From assembly GCA_965243715.1 (NCBI GenBank), contig CBDEVU010000007.1, positions 213,785 to 277,784 of the forward strand: a DNA stretch of 64,000 bases, read 5' to 3'. This DNA is from UBA11606 sp965243715. GTDB lineage: Bacteria > Actinomycetota > Acidimicrobiia > Acidimicrobiales > Aldehydirespiratoraceae. Shown in pieces: positions 41,982 to 50,535 of this stretch. The first letter of the stretch is position 1, and every line of letters begins with the position of its first letter. The position numbers and the translations under genes are program-made. A model generated the notes under the pieces. The model was not told the origin of the DNA. It was given only the letters and a program-made list of their open reading frames with translations, and ran no database searches.

Positions 41982-42743
41982 GTGGATTTCGTCACCGTTA
42001 CCGGCCTCGTGATGTTCGCCTTGGTCGTGGGCGCTTACGGAACCATGATCGGGGCGGGAGGTGGGTTCGTACTCATCCCGGGGCTGGTAATTCTCTTCGA
42101 TCTCACAGGAGTAGAGGCCGTCGGCACTGGTGCGATTGTCCTCGCCGCGATCGGCCTGGCGGGGGCTCGTACCTACCAACAAGCTGGCATGGTGGACGTT
42201 GGTGCCGCGGTCTGGTTCGCCGCGGGAGCGGTACCAATCGGCCTAACGTGCGCGGCACTGCTCGCCAATCGCATTGACTCGTCGCTTTTCATCCGCGTGC
42301 TCAGCGTAGTCCTATTAGTTTTGGCTGGACTCGTGCTATTTGGCCCCCAGCCGCGGGAAACCGGCGACACATCCGCCAGACCGCCCCGCCGCCAAGCGCT
42401 CTATATTGGCGGAACCGGTGTCGGTTTCGTTTCGGGCACTTTCGGTGTGGGCGGCGGCCTACTAACCGTGCCGTACCTAGCCACAGTGCAACGCCTCGAC
42501 CCGCACCGGGCAACGGCCACCACCGCGGCAACGGCGATGGCAATCAGTACCGCCGGAGCAATCGGCCACACAATAGCGGGCAACATAGTGTGGGCAAAGG
42601 CCCTGGTATTGATGATCGGTGCGGCGATCGGATCGACGTTAGGCGCACGATTCGCGGGCCGACTCCGAGCCCGAACCGTGCAACTCCTCCTAGCGACCGG
42701 TCTGATCGGTGCGGGGGTGCCTCTATTTGTCCAGGGCGTCTAG
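41982..42743 (+). CDS. TauE/SafE-family sulfite/organic acid exporter
   Basis: 253 residues with about eight hydrophobic segments. Two inverted family repeats, each with a glycine-rich motif: GTMIGAGGGFVLIPGLVILF (about 20-39) and VSGTFGVGGGLLTVPYLATV (about 149-168). The family exports sulfite, sulfoacetate or related anions. GTG at 41982 is 6 nt after TAGAAC (41970-41975), so the transcript may be leaderless. Convergent with the DAO flavoprotein, 2 nt apart. Confidence 0.9.
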   Translation: MDFVTVTGLVMFALVVGAYGTMIGAGGGFVLIPGLVILFDLTGVEAVGTGAIVLAAIGLAGARTYQQAGMVDVGAAVWFAAGAVPIGLTCAALLANRIDSSLFIRVLSVVLLVLAGLVLFGPQPRETGDTSARPPRRQALYIGGTGVGFVSGTFGVGGGLLTVPYLATVQRLDPHRATATTAATAMAISTAGAIGHTIAGNIVWAKALVLMIGAAIGSTLGARFAGRLRARTVQLLLATGLIGAGVPLFVQGV

Positions 42744-42745
42744 CG

Positions 42746-44065
42746 TTAGCCGTGTACCGACATCGAGGAATGTGGGTTGATAGGGCGATTGCGGCGGAAA
42801 AAGCCTACGTCCAAGGGCACCCCCGAATAGCGACCCGCGACGACTAGCGGGTCGTTATCGTGATCGTGTCCGTTTTCGACCGCCTCGATGAGATCGGCCA
42901 TCAGTTGCCCAACCGAACCAGCGTTCTTGTACTGATTGCCGCTCGTCCCGATAGCGACATAGAAACCGTCGAGGTCGGTCCGGTCGTAGATCGGGATCCA
43001 GTCGTCGCTCACGTCGTATAGGTCAACGATGCCCTTTTTTACGTGGGGGACGCCGAGGGACGGGATCCGGCGATTCGTCCGCAGCACCTGAACCTCCCAC
43101 TGCTCCTCGTCGATAGATCGGTCGTAGTTGTCGGGGTCGACGAACTCCCTCTCATCGCAGACGGGATCACCCGAACCAATAAGAATGTTGTTGCCAGCCT
43201 CCGGTCGAAAGTAAATGCCCAGATCGTCGTCGGCCGCGGTGACTCCGTCGCGCATAAAATCGACGCCTTCTGGAGACGGAACGTGATGAACTTCGTGCCG
43301 CAACGCTCGAGTTTTGATGTTCATCGACTCATAAACGCCCGCCAGTTGGTTAATCAGATACGAATGAGGCCCCGCCACGTTCACGACAACGGGTGCCGTC
43401 GGGGTGCGACCGTCGGCCAGAACCACGCCGTCAACTCGCCCGTTGGTGGTAGAGATACCAGTGACTTCGGTACCGAACCAGAACGTCGCCCCTCGCTTTT
43501 CGGCTCCCCGCTGCAGGTTATGGCACGAAAGCTGAGGGTCGCTCACATAACCGGCATCGGGAGTGAAGTAACCCGCGGTGATTTCTCCGGTCGCCTCCGA
43601 CCAGAACTCGTCATCGTCGGGCCGAGTTGGGGGGCCAAAGAGTCCAGTGTCGATATAAGGCAATCGTTGGCGTAACTGCTCGCTGTTCCACACCTCGTGG
43701 GGAATACCGAGTTCGTCCCAGAGCATCTTTACCCGACTGGAGTGAGTACCCTCCCCCGCTGGCTGTAGCACTAACTGCCCGATCTGGTGGTACTCGATGA
43801 GGCCAAGTTCATCCTCAGTAGCGATGTAGTTGGGCCAATCCTTCCAATAGTGCATGCCTTCCCACGCCAGGTTGATGCCCGCAACCGACGAGTAACTGAA
43901 CCGCACAATGGCGCACGAGTTAATCGTGGAACCGGCGCCCGCGGCAGCGGCTTTGTCGACGGTGAGGGTGCGCCAACCCCGACCGGATAGTTCATGGGCG
44001 ACGGCGCCGCCGATGACACCGGCCCCGATGATGATGGCATCGAAGTTGGCTGCTGTGTCAGACAT
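42746..44065 (-). CDS. FAD-dependent oxidoreductase of the DAO (sarcosine/D-amino acid oxidase) family
   Basis: 439 residues. N-terminal FAD motif FDAIIIGAGVIGGAVAHELS (8-27) with LTVDKAAAAGAGST following. Central insertion with YFTPDAGYVSDPQLSCHNL, typical of sarcosine/dimethylglycine-type enzymes; NVAGPHSYLINQLAGV and the C-terminal GFYVAIGTSGNQYKNAGSVG close the FAD site. It oxidises a secondary amine or D-amino acid; the substrate is unresolved. ATG at 44065; divergent from the FMN reductase, whose start is 33 nt away. Confidence 0.9.
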   Translation of the reverse strand: MSDTAANFDAIIIGAGVIGGAVAHELSGRGWRTLTVDKAAAAGAGSTINSCAIVRFSYSSVAGINLAWEGMHYWKDWPNYIATEDELGLIEYHQIGQLVLQPAGEGTHSSRVKMLWDELGIPHEVWNSEQLRQRLPYIDTGLFGPPTRPDDDEFWSEATGEITAGYFTPDAGYVSDPQLSCHNLQRGAEKRGATFWFGTEVTGISTTNGRVDGVVLADGRTPTAPVVVNVAGPHSYLINQLAGVYESMNIKTRALRHEVHHVPSPEGVDFMRDGVTAADDDLGIYFRPEAGNNILIGSGDPVCDEREFVDPDNYDRSIDEEQWEVQVLRTNRRIPSLGVPHVKKGIVDLYDVSDDWIPIYDRTDLDGFYVAIGTSGNQYKNAGSVGQLMADLIEAVENGHDHDNDPLVVAGRYSGVPLDVGFFRRNRPINPHSSMSVHG

Positions 44066-44098
44066 GAGCAGAACGTAGCACTACTACTATGGCCCAAC

Positions 44099-44548
44099 GT
44101 GAATCTGCTGGTCGTCCATCATAGCCCGCCGGGGTCGTTGACCATGATGACCGAAGCGGTCGTGCGCGGGGCCTGTCACCCGGACTTGGCGGGCGTCAAC
44201 ACCCGAGCGGTCGCCGCCCTAGACGCCACCGTCGACGATGCCCTCGGCGCCGATGGGTTCATCTTCGGCACCCCCGCGAACTTGGGTTACATGAGCGGTG
44301 CTCTAAAGCACTTCTTCGATCAGACGTACAACTCATTATTGGGCTCCAGCCGGGGTCGCCCGTGCGGGATGTATGTCCACGGCGAATCCGACACCCACGG
44401 CGCGTTGCAAGCGTTGGCGAAGATCGCCACCGGTCTCGCCTTGCGGATGGCCACCGAGCCGCTGTCGTGTATCGGTCCGCTCCGCGACGCAGACATCGCC
44501 GCGTGCGAGGAACTCGGCGCGGTGGTGGCGGCCAACCTGCTCGACTAA
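44099..44548 (+). CDS. NADPH-dependent FMN reductase / flavodoxin-like protein
   Basis: 149 residues. Starts NLLVVHHSPPGSLTMMTEAV (phosphate loop SPPGS for FMN), then DGFIFGTPANLGYMSGALKH, the second FMN loop, and FFDQTYNSLLGSSRGRP. Short flavodoxin-fold reductase, cytoplasmic. GTG at 44099 is chosen: the fold begins here, and TACTAT (44085-44090) sits 8 nt upstream as a -10, giving a leaderless mRNA. Upstream in-frame codons lie inside the divergent DAO gene. It ends 4 nt into the convergent transsulfuration gene. Confidence 0.82.
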   Translation: MNLLVVHHSPPGSLTMMTEAVVRGACHPDLAGVNTRAVAALDATVDDALGADGFIFGTPANLGYMSGALKHFFDQTYNSLLGSSRGRPCGMYVHGESDTHGALQALAKIATGLALRMATEPLSCIGPLRDADIAACEELGAVVAANLLD

Positions 44549-45633
44549 CGCATCCCTAATCGGAGATCGTTCCAGAGATCTTCGAGGTGTTCGATGCCCA
44601 CGCTCAGCCGTAGCAGCCCTGCTGGGAGGTGCTCTTGGCCGTTGATTTTGGCCCGCCGTTCGATCGTCGATTCCACCGACCCGAGACTGGTCGCGTGGCT
44701 GATGATGGTGACGGATTCGCAGAGGTGATCGGCCGCCTCTGCATCGGCTAGGTCGAAGCTAATCATGGTGCCAAAGCCGGGATATCGCACGACCTCAACC
44801 GACGGCTCTCGGGTTAGCCGGTCGGCCAGTTCACGAGCGTTGGCCGCCGCCGCATCAAGGCGCAACGCCATCGTACGGAGCCCCCGCAGAGCAAGAAACG
44901 TCTCCAGCGATCCCGGGAAGGCACCGTTGAGGGTGCGACTCGCACGAAGCGCATCGACGAGCCGCGGATCGGTCGCCGATAAGACGCCACCGAGCAGGTC
45001 GGAGTGTCCACCGATGAATTTGGTTGATGACTGCATCGCGATGTCAGCGCCGAGTTTTAGCGGCTGTTGGAGCAACGAGGTGGCGAAGGTGTTGTCAACG
45101 GCCAGAAGAGTTTCAGCCGAGCGCGGGGCACGGCCGATGGTTTCGAGATCGGCCACCGTCAGCAGCGGATTGGTGGGCGATTCGAGCCACACGAGGCGGG
45201 CGGTTTGGAGGGCGACCAACCACGCATCGGTCGCATCTACCGCGAGACGGGTGAGCGTCCAGCGGCCCTTAGTCGCGCCCACTTCGGCGAGGTGTACAAT
45301 CCCTTGGTAGCAGTCGTCGGGGATGACCACTTCGCTACCGACCTCGACTTGATCAAAGACGGCCGCCGCTGCGGCTAAGCCCGACGAAAAGCAAAGGGAT
45401 TGTCCCCCGTCGAGTCCGCCGAGGGTGAACTCGAGCGCCTCGAGGGCGGCGGTTGAGTCATCGCGGGCGTAGGCCCTTCCCCCGCCCGATTTGAACGTGG
45501 AGACTGCTGTGATGGGATGGTTGAGGGGTTCGCCTGGTTTGGTTGGTCGACCGGCCCTCACCAGCCAGGTTCGCTGATCAAAGTCGGTGGGATCAAGGTC
45601 GGTGGGATCAATGGGGAGCGATGCATGGGCCAC
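44545..45633 (-). CDS. Cys/Met metabolism PLP-dependent enzyme (cystathionine gamma-synthase/lyase family)
   Basis: 362 residues, slightly shorter than usual (about 380-400). PLP lysine in AMQSSTKFIGGHSDLLGG; other family marks are SSGLAAAAAVFDQ, VWLESPTNPLLTV, VDNTFATSLLQQPLKLGAD and the C-terminal RLSVGIEHLEDLWNDL. Catalyses beta/gamma elimination or replacement in the cysteine-methionine interconversion; the exact reaction cannot be fixed. GTG at 45633 with TAGAGT 6 nt upstream suggests a leaderless transcript. The N-terminus contains a 15-bp in-frame tandem duplication (DPTDLDPTDFD). Confidence 0.9.
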   Translation of the reverse strand: MAHASLPIDPTDLDPTDFDQRTWLVRAGRPTKPGEPLNHPITAVSTFKSGGGRAYARDDSTAALEALEFTLGGLDGGQSLCFSSGLAAAAAVFDQVEVGSEVVIPDDCYQGIVHLAEVGATKGRWTLTRLAVDATDAWLVALQTARLVWLESPTNPLLTVADLETIGRAPRSAETLLAVDNTFATSLLQQPLKLGADIAMQSSTKFIGGHSDLLGGVLSATDPRLVDALRASRTLNGAFPGSLETFLALRGLRTMALRLDAAAANARELADRLTREPSVEVVRYPGFGTMISFDLADAEAADHLCESVTIISHATSLGSVESTIERRAKINGQEHLPAGLLRLSVGIEHLEDLWNDLRLGMR

Positions 45634-45699
45634 CGCGGCACTCTAATAGGTGAGACTCCCGATGATGATCCGACCCAACTGAATGGCGAGAGGCAGCAA

Positions 45700-47205
45700 G
45701 TGCAATATCGCGTAGATCAGCGCAGCGGCCTTCAAGAGCGTCCAGCGGCCGCTCCGTTCCCGATCGGTCCGAACGACCTGACCGAAGCAGTGCGACGCGC
45801 CGGTGAGATGCACGCCGAGCGGATCGCGATTATTGGGGCGAACCGTTCGGTTACCTTTGGCGAGTTGCTCACCGATGTCGATCGTTTGGCGGGCAAACTC
45901 GCGGCCATCGGGATCACGCCCGGTGAGCGAGTCGCAGTCGCGGCCGCGTCGGGTCTCGATGCCGTGATCCTATTCTTGTCGGTGATCCGAGCGGGCGGAA
46001 TCTGGCTCGGGCTTCATCGGCGAACTACGGCCGCCAACCGGGAACGGATTCTGGCCGAAGTCGGAGCGAAAATCGTGTTGAGCAGCACGGCAGAGGTCGA
46101 CCAGATGAGCACCCGGGTTGCGCCGCGGCCCGCGATAAACCGGTCGTCGCCCGCCGCGCTGGGTTTCACATCGGGCACGACCGGGCTGGCGAAGGCCCTA
46201 GTCCACAGCCAGCAACAACTCCTGTATCCCGGTGTCGTCAGTCTTCACACCGAACCGACTCCTCTCAACGAGCGGATCGGTACTCCGTTGCCACTGTCGA
46301 CGCTGAACATCATGTTGCTCGGGCCGATCACGGCTCTGGTGCGAGGGTCCACCTACATCGACTTGACGCTCACCGAGGCCACCGCCTTGGCCGCCGATGT
46401 TCACCGCCACGGCGTCACCAAAACTGTGCTCGTCCCCACCCTGATCCACGATCTGGTCGCCCAGGCGACGCCGAAGCTACGAAATTCGCTATCGTCGCTT
46501 ACGACCGTGCTGGTGGGCGGTTCGAAAATGCCGCCCGGGATGATGGCTGCCGCCCACGCCAAACTCGGGTTGATCCTCACCGCCAGCTACGGCCTTTCCG
46601 AAGCACCGACCGGGGTGCTTCGTCGCACCGCCGACTCGCCCGCTCAAGTGTTGCCCGGGATCGACATCGCCGTCGATGCGGTAACCCACGAGATCACCCT
46701 CGCCCCCGACTCAACCGGACCCTGGGCCCGATGTTGGGCCCCCACTCTCGGCTACTGGCAGCGTCCAGCGGCGACCGAGCGACTCTACGCTGGGGGACGG
46801 CTCCACACCGGCGATTACGGGTCCGTCGATGCTGATGGCCACATCGAGGTCATCGGCCGCGGGGTCGACATGATCTCGCGGGGCGCCACAATCATCGCTC
46901 CGCACGAAATTGAGCGAGCCCTTTTGCATAATCCGGTCGTGGAGCAGGCAGCCGCTTTCGGCCTTCCCGACCCCCGACTGGGCGAGCGAGTCGTGGCCGC
47001 CGTTGTCGTCAACGCCCGTTACGCGGGAACCGACCCTACCGACCTAGCCGACCCTACCGACCTAGCCGACGCCACTCGACCTCACCTAGACGCCTACAAG
47101 GTCCCAGCGGAAGTCCACATCGTGAAGGTGCTGCCCCACAACACCGCGGGGAAGGTCGATCGTCAGGTTCTGCGGCAGTGGTTCACCACGGGGCTAGACG
47201 ACTAA
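45700..47205 (+). CDS. AMP-dependent acyl-CoA synthetase/ligase family protein
   Basis: 501 residues. A3 motif GFTSGTTGLAKALVHS (about 154-169), then ASYGLSEAPTGVLRR, TGDYGSVDADGHIEVIGR (core A7/A8) and the C-terminal catalytic lysine region HNTAGKVDRQVLRQW (A10). It activates a carboxylic acid as an acyl-adenylate and acyl-CoA. GTG at 45700 is chosen because GAGAGG lies 6 nt upstream; an in-frame extension to 45517 would overlap the divergent gene. An exact 18-bp tandem duplication (47032-47067) adds a second DPTDLA. Convergent by 4 nt with an acyl-CoA dehydrogenase-like gene, suggesting a shared pathway. Confidence 0.88.
   Translation: MQYRVDQRSGLQERPAAAPFPIGPNDLTEAVRRAGEMHAERIAIIGANRSVTFGELLTDVDRLAGKLAAIGITPGERVAVAAASGLDAVILFLSVIRAGGIWLGLHRRTTAANRERILAEVGAKIVLSSTAEVDQMSTRVAPRPAINRSSPAALGFTSGTTGLAKALVHSQQQLLYPGVVSLHTEPTPLNERIGTPLPLSTLNIMLLGPITALVRGSTYIDLTLTEATALAADVHRHGVTKTVLVPTLIHDLVAQATPKLRNSLSSLTTVLVGGSKMPPGMMAAAHAKLGLILTASYGLSEAPTGVLRRTADSPAQVLPGIDIAVDAVTHEITLAPDSTGPWARCWAPTLGYWQRPAATERLYAGGRLHTGDYGSVDADGHIEVIGRGVDMISRGATIIAPHEIERALLHNPVVEQAAAFGLPDPRLGERVVAAVVVNARYAGTDPTDLADPTDLADATRPHLDAYKVPAEVHIVKVLPHNTAGKVDRQVLRQWFTTGLDD
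47032..47067. repeat. Exact 18-bp tandem duplication inside the acyl-CoA ligase gene
   Basis: GACCCTACCGACCTAGCC twice head to tail, adding six residues (DPTDLA) in a surface-type loop near the C-terminus. Confidence 0.95.
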
Positions 47206-48335
47206 AGCGACCGCGTGTCGGTGGGTAACCCGAACAGGGCCCGTCCCAATGGTTCATAAATACGCGGCGCTACCATCGCATGCTGGCGCGCCACATGGAC
47301 ATCACGAAAAACCCGCTGAATCGGCGCGGCTCGGTAAACGGCAGCGCCACCGGCAGCGGAGTAGCACCGGTCGACGACGCTAACCGAGGCATCCATAGCG
47401 TGGTTTGCCGCGGCACGAAGGCGCAGTTTGTGCTCGTCGGGGAGACGGGGTTCGTGGTGAGCGATTTCCCAAGCCTCGGCCACGACGGAATCCACCCCGG
47501 CACGGGCGGCCCGGATGCTCGCATCAGCTCGGGCCAGATCGGCCTGAACGGCGGGTCGCTCGGCGAGGCTCCGACTGCTCCCTTGGGGCACCTTCGCCGC
47601 GTAGGTAAGCAGTTCTTCGATTGCCCGCCGGGCCAACCCCAGGCCCACCATCGCTACCCCTAGGGCGAGCGCGCCAAAGGTTGAAAAGCGGTACAGAGTG
47701 TCATCGACTACCAACTGCCGCTGGTCCATAGCCACGAGTCGGTCGAAGGGCACTCGGGCGTTTTCGACCCGGTAATCGGTCGAGGCGGTTCCTTGCAGGC
47801 CCGCCACCTGCCAGGTGTCGAGGAGTTCAACCTCGTCCGACTCGAAGAAGGCAAAGACATAGCCGGAGCCGTTCGGAAGGGTCGCCGGTTTGCCGTCGGC
47901 ATCGACGATTCGTACTCCGCCTCCCATCGTGGTGGCGTGAGAAGAACCACTCCCCCACGCCCAGCGACCGCTCACCTCGAGTTGGCCGCCCACGACCTGG
48001 CCGACGCCAACGGGCGCGGCGAAACCGCCACAAATTGCGTCGTCGGCTCCGAAAATGGCCGCCCCTTGGACTGGCCCCAACGAGGCCGATAGCAAGGCCG
48101 TGGTGTTAGCAATCATTATCGACCAGCCGGTTGCGCCGTCGTGGAAAGCGCCCTCTTCGGTCGCCGCGAGTCCTTCGGCCAGCGTGGCGCCCGCGCCCCC
48201 GTACGCCCGCGGCACCCACAGCTTGAACACTCCGCTAGAGGCAAGGTCGGCCACTAGATCGGAACTAAGCCGACCCTCCGATTCGGTGCGGTCAGCTTCC
48301 ACTCGGGCCCTGATAAGTACGGGCGAGATGCTCAT
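47202..48335 (-). CDS. Acyl-CoA dehydrogenase-like flavoprotein / group D flavin monooxygenase family
   Basis: 377 residues with the acyl-CoA dehydrogenase fold: an N-terminal helical domain (GVFKLWVPRAYGGAGATLAE), a beta domain (SGRWAWGSGSSHATTMGGG, then TWQVAGLQGTASTDYRVENA) and a C-terminal helical bundle (CYSAAGGAAVYRAAPIQRVF, then HVARQHAMVAPRIYEPLGRA). The WAWGSGSSHA form and the C-terminal tail are closer to HsaA/DszC-type flavin-dependent monooxygenases than to fatty-acid dehydrogenases, which usually carry a catalytic Glu that I do not find. It would need a separate flavin reductase. ATG at 48335 with GGGGAG upstream. Confidence 0.82.
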   Translation of the reverse strand: MSISPVLIRARVEADRTESEGRLSSDLVADLASSGVFKLWVPRAYGGAGATLAEGLAATEEGAFHDGATGWSIMIANTTALLSASLGPVQGAAIFGADDAICGGFAAPVGVGQVVGGQLEVSGRWAWGSGSSHATTMGGGVRIVDADGKPATLPNGSGYVFAFFESDEVELLDTWQVAGLQGTASTDYRVENARVPFDRLVAMDQRQLVVDDTLYRFSTFGALALGVAMVGLGLARRAIEELLTYAAKVPQGSSRSLAERPAVQADLARADASIRAARAGVDSVVAEAWEIAHHEPRLPDEHKLRLRAAANHAMDASVSVVDRCYSAAGGAAVYRAAPIQRVFRDVHVARQHAMVAPRIYEPLGRALFGLPTDTRSL

Positions 48336-48380
48336 TTAGGTCACTCCCCTTCTTCTTAGCGTCTAGCGATTACCAACTTG

Positions 48381-49013
48381 CTAGAGTTCGCCGAAGCGAG
48401 CTTCGTAGGCTTCGGCGATCGCATCGATGAACTCCTCCCAACGAAGACCAGAGCCGACAGGCGGAAGGTCCTTTTCGATCAACCCTGTCTCCCAATCGAA
48501 CGCGACGACAGCGATCCCCTCAAGGAGATGTGAAGCGTCACCTTCGGTCTCTCGGCCGCCAGCTCGCATGAACCGACCGACCGACCGATCGACAAGATGT
48601 GTCGTAGATTTCCAGTGGCAGTCATCGCCAGACTTCGTCCGTTCCATTGTGGGTATCGTGAGGATGCCACCGACCACTGCGAAGGGGAACTTCAGGTGAA
48701 CGTTGACCGCAAATGTTCGGACATCGCCGAATCGATTCCAGATCGCTCGACCCACAGCTAGGTGGACGGGCTTGATCTCGACAGCCACGATTCCCTCCAG
48801 GCGCAGCCCCTTCTCACGAAGGTCCGCAACCATCACGCGCGCCAGGCTGTTCGAGAGCCGGATCTGGGCCGCCTTGCCCTTCTTGGATCCGACGACGGTT
48901 GCTTCACGTATGTACTCCGCGGCGGCCGCGCAATAATCACCAATCGTCGGCCGATCGAGCAGACCAAGCCCGTCCACCAAGGCGAGCCCGATCGGATCGT
49001 CGATACTACCCAC
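48381..49013 (-). CDS. Probable type II restriction endonuclease
   Basis: 210 residues, no confident homologue recalled. It starts with GTG two nucleotides after the stop of a DNA methyltransferase gene. A PD-(D/E)XK-like core can be proposed from GIVAVEIKPVHLAVGRAIW (about 74-92), where Glu79-x-Lys81 would be the catalytic pair on a hydrophobic strand, with Glu74 or Asp64 upstream. Later strands include TFAVNVHLKFPFAVVGGIL and GIAVVAFDW. Size and placement fit a short orthodox type II enzyme; the fold order loosely recalls BamHI-like enzymes, but this is weak. Function is inferred mainly from the adjacent methyltransferase. Confidence 0.6.
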   Translation of the reverse strand: MGSIDDPIGLALVDGLGLLDRPTIGDYCAAAAEYIREATVVGSKKGKAAQIRLSNSLARVMVADLREKGLRLEGIVAVEIKPVHLAVGRAIWNRFGDVRTFAVNVHLKFPFAVVGGILTIPTMERTKSGDDCHWKSTTHLVDRSVGRFMRAGGRETEGDASHLLEGIAVVAFDWETGLIEKDLPPVGSGLRWEEFIDAIAEAYEARFGEL

Positions 49014-49015
49014 GT

Positions 49016-50026
49016 TCAGGCCGTAAGATCGAGGGCTGTCTGGCGGGACGACCGGACGACTTCGCTAACTCGATCGACACACTGATCGAAGTAGGCGGGG
49101 TCGACCTCACACCCAATGCTGTTGCGGCCGCAGGTCGCCGCCGCGGCCGAGGTCGTGCCGGTCCCGAGGAATGGATCGAAGACGGTATCGCCAACGAACG
49201 AAAACATACGTATAAGTCGTTCGGCCAGAGGAAGTGGAAAGGGAGCGGGATGGTCGCGGGTCGACGCGCCGCCGATCCGCCAGATCTGCTGGAACCACTC
49301 CGAATGATTCTCGGCGGCCAGAACGGACATGAGTCTCGTGGCCAGATCGGGCTTGCGGTATCCCCCCGGCTTGCGCTGGAACAAGATGTACTCAATGTCG
49401 TTCTTGATGACGCCGTTCGGCTCGTAAGGCTTCCCGAAGAATCCGCCTGCTCCCATCTCGTACTGCGCATTGGCGATCTTGTACCAGATGATCGGAGCAA
49501 GGTTGTCGAATCCAATTGCCCGGCATCGCTCCTGGATGCTCGCATGAAGCGGGAAGACTAGGTGCCGCCCGAACGCCTTGCGGGAGACGTTCACGTCGCC
49601 GACCACAATCACCATCCGTCCCCCGGGAACGAGTGCCTCGTACCCACGCCGCCAGACCTCATCGAGTTCGTCGAGGAAGTCGTCGTAATCTTTGACTTCG
49701 CCGAGTTGTCGCTCGTGATCGTTGTACTTCTTCAGTGTCCAATATGGCGGCGAGGTGACAACAAGTTCGACGCTCTTGGTATCGAGGTAAATCCGACGGC
49801 TGTCTCCCTGATAAAGCCGATGAGCACTGGGGAGGCTGCCGACAGCCTCTGCGATCCGGGCACAGGCGTCTTTGTCCTTGGCGATGGCGGGAAATGCCTT
49901 CTGAGGCTCCTTTCGTACCTGCTCAAGAAGTGACGGTGGCGCGGCTGAGCCGACAAGGGCATAGTCGAGCGGCACGCCCAAGTTGACCGACTTCTTGATG
50001 TCTGCACCGAGCTTTTGATTTCCCAT
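49016..50026 (-). CDS. Site-specific DNA methyltransferase (beta class, N4-cytosine or N6-adenine)
   Basis: 336 residues. Catalytic motif IV TSPPYW at 91-96 precedes the SAM-binding motif DPFLGTGTT at 284-292, the order that defines beta-class DNA methyltransferases. Supporting motifs: VPGGRMVIVVGDV (motif V-VI region), PLPLAERLIRMFSFVGDTV (motif X) and GCEVDPAYFDQCVDRV (motif II). Both N4mC and N6mA enzymes use SPPYW-like motifs. ATG at 50026 with GGAGG 9 nt upstream. Forms a pair with the downstream 210-residue protein; base composition around it is lower in GC than in the flanking operons, as expected for a mobile R-M unit. Confidence 0.88.
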   Translation of the reverse strand: MGNQKLGADIKKSVNLGVPLDYALVGSAAPPSLLEQVRKEPQKAFPAIAKDKDACARIAEAVGSLPSAHRLYQGDSRRIYLDTKSVELVVTSPPYWTLKKYNDHERQLGEVKDYDDFLDELDEVWRRGYEALVPGGRMVIVVGDVNVSRKAFGRHLVFPLHASIQERCRAIGFDNLAPIIWYKIANAQYEMGAGGFFGKPYEPNGVIKNDIEYILFQRKPGGYRKPDLATRLMSVLAAENHSEWFQQIWRIGGASTRDHPAPFPLPLAERLIRMFSFVGDTVFDPFLGTGTTSAAAATCGRNSIGCEVDPAYFDQCVDRVSEVVRSSRQTALDLTA

Positions 50027-50193
50027 CGGGCTAAACCTCCGATCGAATGTATGTATAAGGTATGTGGCTAGTTCAAGTTTCTAAGCTATACACTGCCAGC
50101 AACATAGCATGGGAAGGTTCGTCGGTGAACATCCACTGTCTGCGTCGGGTTTGCGGTCCCCGGTTGCATCCTGGCCATGTTAGGTTGATTTAG
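50027..50193. other. AT-richer intergenic stretch upstream of the R-M genes
   Basis: 167 bp with A/T-rich runs (ATGTATGTATAAGGTATGTG at 50048-50067) unlike the flanking operons. It must contain the minus-strand promoter of the methyltransferase (TTGAAC on the minus strand near 50070 is a possible -35) and perhaps the + strand promoter of the next small gene. No repeat or coding signal was found. Confidence 0.4.
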
Positions 50194-50418
50194 ATGATCA
50201 GACGGTTTGTGAAAACCCTTTTGGCCGTACGGCTTACAGGTAGCATCTTCGACCGTAACCGTTTCGATATTCCTCCCGACCAAGACTTTGACAAGGTCGT
50301 CGTAAATATTCCCGATATGAGCAAGCGCCGGATGCTGTTATCTATGGTGATGATACTTGGTTGTGCGTATATTGCCGGCAAGCTTACCGGGTTTATATGG
50401 AGCATGTTCCTTGGGTGA
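50194..50418 (+). CDS. Small hypothetical membrane protein
   Basis: 74 residues, not recognised. Basic N-terminus (MIRRFVKTLLAVR), a polar middle (PPDQDFDKVVVNIPDMSKRR) and one C-terminal hydrophobic segment (MLLSMVMILGCAYIAGKLTG), suggesting a single-pass membrane protein with the positively charged side inside. The surrounding DNA is lower in GC than the rest of the window, like the R-M pair next to it, so it may have arrived with that unit. No clear ribosome site. Confidence 0.45.
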   Translation: MIRRFVKTLLAVRLTGSIFDRNRFDIPPDQDFDKVVVNIPDMSKRRMLLSMVMILGCAYIAGKLTGFIWSMFLG

Positions 50419-50535
50419 TTTATCGGCGGACATGTCTTCGACCTGATCGTTTTTATCTATACTGATAAGATACCGATACGGATCAAATCATAGCTGAGTC
50501 GACACTGCGTGAAACGATGGACTACTATCGAACCT

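Noticed and set aside
48381..50418. Calling the R-M region a prophage or integrative element
   Set aside because: No integrase, attachment-site duplication or phage genes are present; only base composition and the R-M pair suggest transfer.
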